This document shows, piece by piece, positions 58,513-64,000 of a stretch of DNA of 64,000 nt. Where the stretch lies: NCBI GenBank assembly GCA_016715795.1, contig JADJXP010000001.1, positions 806,001 to 870,000 on the forward strand, in the 5' to 3' direction. Source of the DNA: Chloracidobacterium sp. (lineage in GTDB: Bacteria > Acidobacteriota > Blastocatellia > Pyrinomonadales > Pyrinomonadaceae). The notes below the pieces were generated by a model, which was not told the DNA's origin, ran no database searches, and was given only the letters and a program-made list of their open reading frames with translations. The first letter of the stretch is position 1, and the number at the start of each line of letters is the position of its first letter. A program made the position numbers and the translations under genes.

Positions 58513-59214
58513 TTACCTAGTACTCGGTCGCGAGAGTTCAGGATTATTGGGGTTAACCTTCTTCAATCGCTCGAGTGTCTTAGCAAGGTTCTCTTGGTCT
58601 CCTTTTTCACGGTAGGCAAAGGCAAGATTCTGAAGGGCCTTTTCGAATTTAGGATCGGCCGAAAGAATGGTATTGAACTCGGCTATAGCGCGGTCGACGT
58701 CGGCCGGCTCTCTCGACAAGAATGTCAACGCCAAGTCGTTTCGGATGTCTTTGTCATTAGGAGCTTTCTTCAAGGCTTCGCGATACCATTTCTCTGCGTC
58801 CAAAAACTTGCCACCATCATAAAATGCGTTCCCGGCCTTGATCAGCGGCTCGGCCTCGGCGGGCTTGACCTTGCTCGCTGCCTCATAGAATTTTGCAGCT
58901 TCGTCAAACCGCTGGATCTGATAATAGAGGTCCGCTGCGGTCATCTGAGCCTCGTAATTTTGGGGTTCGGAGCGGGCCTTTTCGATCGCAGCCGATACTT
59001 CAGGAACCGACATTCCGCTAGACTGGCCGTTAACATTACCAATCGGCGGGTGGTTGGGCGGCAGGGCCGAATTTGCGGCCATTAGCTGATTTGCTGCCGG
59101 CAGCGAACTTTTGGACGTGGTCGCATCGCGATTGACGCTGTTAGCGAACATAAACCCTACTATCAGCCCGATCATCAGGCCGAGTACAGCAAAAAGCAGA
59201 TTTTCCTTGTTCAT
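58513..59214 (-). CDS. Membrane-anchored TPR protein
   Basis: 233 residues: N-terminal helix (LLFAVLGLMIGLIVGFMFAN), a low-complexity Pro/Asn/Ser linker, then about four tetratricopeptide repeats (AADLYYQIQRFDEAAKFYEA, AGNAFYDGGKFLDAEKWYRE, and so on), ending NPNNPELSRPSTR. A periplasmic or cytoplasmic scaffold of unknown partner. Common type in Acidobacteriota chromosomes. The start follows a reasonable Shine-Dalgarno region and a short gap to tRNA-Ala. Confidence 0.82.
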   Translation of the reverse strand: MNKENLLFAVLGLMIGLIVGFMFANSVNRDATTSKSSLPAANQLMAANSALPPNHPPIGNVNGQSSGMSVPEVSAAIEKARSEPQNYEAQMTAADLYYQIQRFDEAAKFYEAASKVKPAEAEPLIKAGNAFYDGGKFLDAEKWYREALKKAPNDKDIRNDLALTFLSREPADVDRAIAEFNTILSADPKFEKALQNLAFAYREKGDQENLAKTLERLKKVNPNNPELSRPSTR

Positions 59215-59249
59215 TCAAACTAGATTATAGCCAAAATCCGGGCATAGAA

Positions 59250-59270
59250 AAGGCGTCCGTAGGACGCCTT
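59250..59270 (-). terminator. Rho-independent terminator of tRNA-Ala
   Basis: A perfect 9-bp hairpin AAGGCGTCC/GGACGCCTT with a three-base loop, followed on the minus strand by TTTTC. It lies 12 bases after the tRNA-Ala 3' end read on the minus strand, so it ends that transcript; it also separates tRNA-Ala from the TPR gene. Confidence 0.8.
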
Positions 59271-59281
59271 CATTCAAGAGA

Positions 59282-59357
59282 TGGTGGAGACGAGGGGGAT
59301 CGAACCCCTGACCTCATGAATGCCATTCATGCGCTCTCCCAGCTGAGCTACGTCCCC
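59282..59357 (-). tRNA. tRNA-Ala (anticodon GGC)
   Basis: 76 bases including an encoded CCA. On the minus strand: acceptor GGGGACG/CGTCTCC, D-arm AGCTCAGCTGGGAGAGC, anticodon stem CATGA/TCATG with loop ATGGCAT (anticodon GGC), T-loop TTCGATC. All stems pair (one G-U in the acceptor). Reads GCC/GCU alanine codons. Confidence 0.93.
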
Positions 59358-59364
59358 GTTACGC

Positions 59365-59389
59365 AATTACGAATTGCGAATTACGAATT
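59365..59389. repeat. Tandem 11-bp repeat AATTACGAATT
   Basis: AATTACGAATT occurs twice (59365-59375 and 59379-59389) separated by GCG, directly upstream of tRNA-Ala. An AT-rich island in otherwise mixed sequence; it could be an up-element or simply a slippage repeat. Confidence 0.5.
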
Positions 59390-59473
59390 ATAGATTACGG
59401 ACGGCCCTTAGGGCAAACTCCGTCTGTCGCCCAAGAAGCCATTCATAATTCGGCATTTTTAATGCCTAACTTA

Positions 59474-60256
59474 TCAGCGGCCTTTGAAAACAGGCTTGCG
59501 CTTTTCGAGAAATGCGGCGACACCTTCCGTTTTGTCGTCGGTCGAAAAGCAGATGGCGAACAGGTCCACTTCTCGGCGCAGCCCCTCGTCAAGATTTGAT
59601 CGGGAGGCAAACTTGACGGCCTCCTTTGAGAGCTGCAGGGCGATCGGCGCTTTTTCGGCGATCCTTTCGGCGAGCTTCATTGTTTCGGGTTCGAGTTGAT
59701 CGGCTGGAAAGACGTGATTAACGAGGCCAAATTGCGCGGCAGTCACTGCGTCGATCATGTCGCCGGTCAGGGCCATCTCCATGGCACGGCCTTCGCCTAT
59801 CAGGCGCGGCAGCCGCTGGGTGCCGCCGCCACCGCACATAATACCGAGATTGATCTCGGGTTGTGAGAATCTTGCATTTTCACTAGCCATGCGTATGTCG
59901 CAGGCCATTGCCAGTTCGTTGCCGCCACCCAGGCAAAACCCATTGACCATCGCGATTACGGGCTTAGGAAACGTATCGATCGAGTTGAACAGCGAACGCT
60001 CATGAAAGCTGTCACGCTGCGTTACGGGCGTCTGTCCCTCAAATTCGCTGATGTCGGCGCCGGCTATGAACGATTTTTCACCGGCACCGGTTATTACCAG
60101 CACACGAATCTCGTTGTCCTTGCGTAAATTGTCCAACGCGGCCACGCCTTCTGAGTGGACCTTGTTGTTGAGTACATTGAGTTTATCGGGACGGTTGATG
60201 GTGAGAACGGCTACTCGGCCACGGCGTTCTACGGTGATCGTTTCAAACTTTGACAT
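59474..60256 (-). CDS. Enoyl-CoA hydratase/isomerase family protein
   Basis: 260 residues, typical crotonase: VLTINRPDKLNVLNNKVHSE, FIAGADISEFEGQTPV, GFCLGGGNELAMACDIRMAS and FSQPEINLGIMCGGGGTQRL, with both catalytic glutamates in place (NELAMAC and QPEINLG). It could supply the crotonyl-CoA hydratase step missing as a separate gene in the aromatic cluster, but it lies outside that cluster and is a common housekeeping beta-oxidation enzyme. Confidence 0.88.
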   Translation of the reverse strand: MSKFETITVERRGRVAVLTINRPDKLNVLNNKVHSEGVAALDNLRKDNEIRVLVITGAGEKSFIAGADISEFEGQTPVTQRDSFHERSLFNSIDTFPKPVIAMVNGFCLGGGNELAMACDIRMASENARFSQPEINLGIMCGGGGTQRLPRLIGEGRAMEMALTGDMIDAVTAAQFGLVNHVFPADQLEPETMKLAERIAEKAPIALQLSKEAVKFASRSNLDEGLRREVDLFAICFSTDDKTEGVAAFLEKRKPVFKGR

Positions 60257-60314
60257 AAAAAGGACACAGGGCTATCCGGCCAGTCGCGACGATGGGCAGT
60301 CGCAGCGTTCAGTA

Positions 60315-60686
60315 TCATTCACTCACGCCATCGACAATGTTATCGTCAGCGATCCATGCCACGAAAAGCCTGAGCCAGTTTTCTTTGGGTTCTTCAATTG
60401 AAACGCCGACACGCGATGTTCCATAGCTCGCCGGCAGGATACGGACGACCTGGGCTTTGACCTCAACGGGAACACCATTTGGCCTGTGCGAGCGGATGTA
60501 GAGGCTGTCGCCTTGCTTTATAGGCTGATTCAACTGAAATAGAGCCCCAAGTGTCGAGATATCGTCTGTCTCAGTCGGTTCACTCCACGCCGCCCCGTCA
60601 TCGGCCCGCCCCGATACGACAATGGGCAGGCGGAGGGCCATTCTGAGTGCAAACCGTTTTTCCTCGAAAGGCTGGATAGAGGTCAT
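60315..60686 (-). CDS. PilZ-like c-di-GMP binding domain protein
   Basis: About 123 residues from the ATG at 60686. The two parts of the PilZ signature are visible: RFALRMALRLPIVVSG (arginine cluster) and the DDISTLGALFQL strand matching D/N-x-S-x-x-G. The remainder is the short PilZ beta-barrel (GDSLYIRSHRPNGVPVEVKA, GVSIEEPKENW). Could bind c-di-GMP; the effect is unknown. Overlaps nothing; sits 59 bases from the crotonase. Confidence 0.68.
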   Translation of the reverse strand: MTSIQPFEEKRFALRMALRLPIVVSGRADDGAAWSEPTETDDISTLGALFQLNQPIKQGDSLYIRSHRPNGVPVEVKAQVVRILPASYGTSRVGVSIEEPKENWLRLFVAWIADDNIVDGVSE

Positions 60687-60834
60687 CACGAAACTGATCA
60701 AAACGCGCGGAAGCCAAAAACTCCGTTTAGCTTAACACGAAACGGCCCGCCGGAACACAATTTACCCGAAACCCGACGATAGTTATACTATACCAACAGC
60801 GATTATCCAAAGATTTGGCGTCGCTGCAGAGTTT

Positions 60835-61845
60835 ATGTCTGTCTCAGAAATTCGTCGTAAGGTAGTCATCCTCGGTTCGGGCCCCGCAGGCCTGACAGCG
60901 GCCATTTATGCAGGCCGGGCACAGCTCGATCCGCTTGTGATCGATGGCCCACAGCCGGGCGGTCAGCTGACCATAACCACCGATGTCGAGAATTATCCGG
61001 GCTTTGCCGACGGTATCATGGGGCCCATACTCATGGACGAGTTTCGCGCGCAGGCATTAAGGTTCGGTACCGAGATCATCAATGTATGGATCGATCGAGT
61101 CGACCTGTCTGAGCGGCCGTTCACTCTCTACGGCAAAGAAAGCGAAGACAGTGACGGAGTATCCACCGTAATAAAAGCTGAAACGCTTATTATCGCAACG
61201 GGCGCGTCAGCCAAATGGCTTGGTATCCCCGGCGAGGCACCGCTGCCCGACGGTCTCGGTGGTAATGGCGTGTCAGCTTGTGCGACCTGTGACGGGTTCT
61301 TTTTCCGTGATATGCCGATCGTTGTGGTCGGCGGTGGCGATACGGCGATGGAAGAGGCACTGTTTCTGACCAAGTTTGCCTCGGAGGTGACCCTGGTGCA
61401 TCGCCGTGACGAGTTTCGTGCTTCGAAGATAATGCAGGACCGCGTTCTTGCACATGCGAAGATAAAGGTCGTGTGGGATACAGAGGTCACTGAGATACAC
61501 GGTACAAAGGAAAGCGGTGTTGACAGCGTGACGTTACTTAACAGAAAAACCGGCGAAACAACGAGTCTGGCAACACGGGGCGTATTCATTGCCATAGGTC
61601 ACAAGCCCAACACCGACCTTTTTGCGGGTGTTCTCGATATCGACGAGGTAGGTTACCTAAAGACAGAAGGCCGGACGATGAGAACAAGGATTCCCGGGGT
61701 TTTCGCCAGTGGTGATGTCCAGGATTCATACTATCGCCAAGCTGTAACGGCTGCCGGAACGGGCTGTATGGCGGCAATCGACGCCGAGCGGTTTTTGGCC
61801 GAGAATGAGATCGAACAAGTGACGAGCGAGAAAGTAAGAGCTTAG
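60835..61845 (+). CDS. trxB: Thioredoxin reductase
   Basis: 336 residues. FAD site VVILGSGPAGLTAAIYAGRA, redox disulfide ACATCDGFFFRDM (Cys-Ala-Thr-Cys), NADPH site VVVGGGDTAMEEALFLTKFA and the C-terminal ASGDVQDSYYRQAVTAAGTG. Reduces thioredoxin with NADPH. Length and motifs are standard. Starts at the ATG 60835 and is followed after four bases by the FmdB gene, so they may be cotranscribed. Confidence 0.95.
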   Translation: MSVSEIRRKVVILGSGPAGLTAAIYAGRAQLDPLVIDGPQPGGQLTITTDVENYPGFADGIMGPILMDEFRAQALRFGTEIINVWIDRVDLSERPFTLYGKESEDSDGVSTVIKAETLIIATGASAKWLGIPGEAPLPDGLGGNGVSACATCDGFFFRDMPIVVVGGGDTAMEEALFLTKFASEVTLVHRRDEFRASKIMQDRVLAHAKIKVVWDTEVTEIHGTKESGVDSVTLLNRKTGETTSLATRGVFIAIGHKPNTDLFAGVLDIDEVGYLKTEGRTMRTRIPGVFASGDVQDSYYRQAVTAAGTGCMAAIDAERFLAENEIEQVTSEKVRA

Positions 61846-61849
61846 CGAA

Positions 61850-62146
61850 ATGCCGATTTACGAGTATAAATGTCAGCAATGCGGGGCCCAGCTTGAGGTG
61901 CGCCAAGGAGTATCGGACAAACCTCTCACGACTTGCGAAAAATGCCATGGCAAGCTCGAGAAGCAATGGTCACTGTCGGGTTTTCAGTTTAAGGGAGCGG
62001 GTTGGTACGTTACAGATTACGCGGGAAAAAAAACTGAATCGAGTTCCAAGGTGGAATCAACGGTTGCCTCCGATACGGCATCAAAACCAACAGACAAGAC
62101 GACAACGGCCTCCGACGCGAAAGTCTCAAAGCCTGAGAAGACATGA
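61850..62146 (+). CDS. FmdB-type zinc ribbon protein
   Basis: 98 residues. MPIYEYKCQQCGAQLEVRQG and TTCEKCHGKLEKQWS give two Cys-x2-Cys knuckles of the FmdB/CxxC_CXXC_SSSS family, followed by FQFKGAGWYVTDYAG and a Ser/Lys-rich tail. Function unknown, sometimes called a putative regulatory protein. Overlaps the next gene by four bases (ATGA). Confidence 0.88.
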   Translation: MPIYEYKCQQCGAQLEVRQGVSDKPLTTCEKCHGKLEKQWSLSGFQFKGAGWYVTDYAGKKTESSSKVESTVASDTASKPTDKTTTASDAKVSKPEKT

Positions 62147-63039
62147 TCCGCTGCTTAACCATTGCGACCGTTTGCCTGTTGACGCTGGCCATCAGCGGTA
62201 TGGGTCAATCACGCCGGAACAACCGGGGCGACAGCATTGAAGGCACGGTCCTGCCTGTTATCGCCGAGCGCAGTGGCAAGAACGAAGGCCCGATCAAGAT
62301 TGAAGACCTTTTTCTATATGAGAATGGTGTCGAGCAACGGATCAGGAACTTTGTTCCAGATCCGAGTCCGTCCAGGATCCTAGTCCTGGTGGACAATTCA
62401 CAAACGCTGCCTGTCTCGACCGATACTCTGAAAAAGGCAGTGATGGAATTCGCTTACGAGATATTTGAAGGCGACCAACTCTTCGTTGTTGCCTATGACG
62501 AAAAGGCCGAGATCATTCAGGAATGGACCGACGATGCTAAGAAGATGGAGGCGTCGCTGGAGACCTTTCGCAAAAGGGGGAATCCAAACCTCTTCGATGC
62601 GCTCGAGATCTCGATGAAAGAGATATTGCTTCCGCTGATGCCCGGCACACGCAAGACAGCGGTGGTACTCGTGGGTGATGGACTGGATCGAGGCAGCAAA
62701 GCGACCTTCGACAAGATCCTTGCCGAGTATCAGAACGAGAATGTGGCCGTATATTCGCTTCAGATCGCCGATCGCACAGGTGGAGCTTACCGGCGCGATC
62801 AGCCAAAGGCCGCTGCTATAATGACACGCCTTGCGGATGAGACCGGCGGAAAAGTATTTCCCTTCGAAGAGGCCCAAGCCGCAGCAAAGGCGATTTGTGA
62901 CGAATTAAGGCGGAACCGTTACCTGCTCTCTTATCTACCAACCAACGCTACATCCTTCGATTCGCGCCGACTCCTGCTTACTGCATCCGAGGGGATCAAC
63001 ATCCGGATGAAAACTGCCCAACCACCGAATGTAAAGTAG
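62143..63039 (+). CDS. Exported VWA-domain protein
   Basis: 298 residues with a signal peptide (CLTIATVCLLTLAISGMG). Von Willebrand factor A domain with a MIDAS-like start LVLVDNSQTLPVSTDTLKKA, VGDGLDRGSKATFDKIL and a C-terminal domain typical of VWFA-related proteins common in Acidobacteriota (YLLSYLPTNATSFDSRRLLL). Function unknown; probably periplasmic or surface-located. Six bases separate it from convergent thyA. Confidence 0.85.
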   Translation: MIRCLTIATVCLLTLAISGMGQSRRNNRGDSIEGTVLPVIAERSGKNEGPIKIEDLFLYENGVEQRIRNFVPDPSPSRILVLVDNSQTLPVSTDTLKKAVMEFAYEIFEGDQLFVVAYDEKAEIIQEWTDDAKKMEASLETFRKRGNPNLFDALEISMKEILLPLMPGTRKTAVVLVGDGLDRGSKATFDKILAEYQNENVAVYSLQIADRTGGAYRRDQPKAAAIMTRLADETGGKVFPFEEAQAAAKAICDELRRNRYLLSYLPTNATSFDSRRLLLTASEGINIRMKTAQPPNVK

Positions 63040-63045
63040 TCAAGT

Positions 63046-63888
63046 TTAGACCGCGACCGGCGCGGCGATCTTGCCCCATGACTGATAGTTTTCTAATTTC
63101 AGGTTCTCAAAGCTGAAATTCAGCAAGCCGTGGAGGCCTTTCAGATCATCTGCATTGACAAGTGCTAACTCGGGTAGCGGCATTGGCTCCCGGGCGAGAA
63201 GCTCGTCAACCTGTTCGAGATGGTTGGCGTAGATATGCAGGTCACCAAATGTATGGACAAACTCTCCGGCACTGAGCCCTGTCACATGCGCAACGAGATG
63301 GGTGAGCAAGGCGTAGCTCGAAATATTGAAAGGCACGCCAAGAAAGGCATCTGCTGAGCGTTGGTAAAGCTGACAATGCAGAGTTCCGCCGTCTACCTTG
63401 AATTGAAAGAGCGTATGACACGGTGGCAACGCAACGTCGTCACACACACGCGGATCCCAACCCGATACGATCAGCCGTCGCGAATTTGGGTTTGTCTCGA
63501 TCTCGCTTATCAGCCGAGCGATCTGATCTACGCCATTCGTTCGCGGGTAATCCCCGCCGAAGGATCGCCATAGGTAACCGTAAACAGGCCCAAGATCACC
63601 GACATCGCGTTCAAACCTAGCGGTCTGTTCCTTGGTTGCCCACTCGGCCCATATATCTACGCCTTGCGCTCTAAGTGCGGTTTCATCGGTCGATCCGCTC
63701 AGGAACCAAAACAGCTCCTCCGCGACCCACCGAAACGGCACACGCTTTGTCGTGACGATCGGAAACCCCTCGCGAAGGTCGAACCGCATCTGATATCCAA
63801 ATGTAGAGAGTGTTCCGACCCCTGTCCGGTCCTCGTGTCGCGTTCCGTGAGCCAAAATATGCTTGAGTAGATCGTGAAGTTGGCGCAT
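63046..63888 (-). CDS. thyA: Thymidylate synthase
   Basis: 280 residues from the ATG at 63888. ThyA landmarks: RTGVGTLSTFGYQMRFDLRE, PIVTTKRVPFRWVAEELFWF, active-site Cys in DDVALPPCHTLFQFKVDG, QLYQRSADAFLGVPFNISSY and DLHIYANHLEQVDELLARE. Makes dTMP from dUMP with methylene-tetrahydrofolate. Convergent with the VWA gene. Nothing recognisable in the 112 bases upstream to the window end. Confidence 0.95.
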   Translation of the reverse strand: MRQLHDLLKHILAHGTRHEDRTGVGTLSTFGYQMRFDLREGFPIVTTKRVPFRWVAEELFWFLSGSTDETALRAQGVDIWAEWATKEQTARFERDVGDLGPVYGYLWRSFGGDYPRTNGVDQIARLISEIETNPNSRRLIVSGWDPRVCDDVALPPCHTLFQFKVDGGTLHCQLYQRSADAFLGVPFNISSYALLTHLVAHVTGLSAGEFVHTFGDLHIYANHLEQVDELLAREPMPLPELALVNADDLKGLHGLLNFSFENLKLENYQSWGKIAAPVAV

Positions 63889-64000
63889 CAAATGAATATT
63901 AAATAGTCGATAGAGAATAGTAAAGATAGGCGGTTCTCAGCCCGTGATTTACTATTCGCGGTTTCCGATTTACCATTTATTAGCAATGTTGGAGATAAGT

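Noticed and set aside
59365..59389. Start of a CRISPR-like array
   Set aside because: Only two 11-base units with a three-base spacer; no array in the window.

Overview
The window looks like the chromosome of an Acidobacteriota-type bacterium, perhaps of the Blastocatellia/Pyrinomonadaceae kind. This is a low-confidence guess from the style of the right-hand housekeeping genes (VWFA-related protein, FmdB, PilZ, TrxB, ThyA) and small exported proteins; there is no rRNA or marker gene to settle it. Three regions can be told apart.

(1) Positions 1 to about 33,910 are an integrated accessory element rich in metal-handling genes. It holds the end of a P1B ATPase, a Cus-type Cu/Ag RND system (CusA, DUF2231-like membrane protein, cupredoxin, CusC, CusB), a Tat-exported multicopper oxidase, and a Czc-type Zn/Co/Cd RND system with a PII-like protein and a CDF exporter. 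These are followed by a DsbB/DsbA pair, a second P1B ATPase with an altered DKTGT motif, decayed transporter remnants, and a MerR-controlled operon. That operon ends in a thioredoxin-like gene with an in-frame UGA (U-G-H-C) and a SECIS-like hairpin whose loop is AGGUCU. Next come a sigma-factor/IrrE-type protease operon, a divergent ubiquitin-like cassette (Ubl, ThiF-type E1, DUF6527) and a tyrosine recombinase. The element ends at the 3' half of a tRNA-Asn followed by what looks like the tRNA's own terminator, so the intact tRNA should lie to the left of the window.

(2) Positions 34,100 to 58,400 are a complete-looking class I (ATP-dependent) benzoyl-CoA pathway cluster. The order is had, oah, dch, tetR, bcrC, bcrB, bcrA, bcrD, then an acyl-CoA ligase fused to a PanE/ApbA-type reductase, a 3-hydroxyacyl-CoA dehydrogenase/enoyl-CoA hydratase fusion, two thiolases and an SDR. 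A 4-hydroxybenzoyl-CoA reductase follows, with the 2Fe-2S and Mo subunits fused and a FAD subunit that carries the extra 4Fe-4S cysteines. After it comes a second 2-hydroxyacyl-CoA dehydratase-like protein with its own ATPase activator. mocA and xdhC, for molybdenum cofactor maturation, are convergent to the block. Expected flow: 4-hydroxybenzoyl-CoA to benzoyl-CoA to dienoyl-CoA to 6-hydroxy- and 6-oxocyclohexenoyl-CoA to 3-hydroxypimeloyl-CoA, then beta-oxidation. A TetR-type palindrome sits just downstream of the predicted promoter of the first gene. No ferredoxin, ferredoxin-reducing oxidoreductase or glutaryl-CoA dehydrogenase gene is present.

(3) Positions 58,500 to 64,000 are ordinary chromosome: a TPR protein, tRNA-Ala(GGC) with its terminator, a crotonase, a PilZ protein, thioredoxin reductase, FmdB, a VWA protein and thymidylate synthase.

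The strongest candidates for something undescribed are the predicted selenoprotein in the mer-type operon, the ligase-PanE fusion and the extra dehydratase/activator pair inside the benzoyl-CoA cluster, a dnaX-like slippery heptamer in a small membrane-protein gene, and a CusB-like adaptor with three tandem hairpin-tip motifs.
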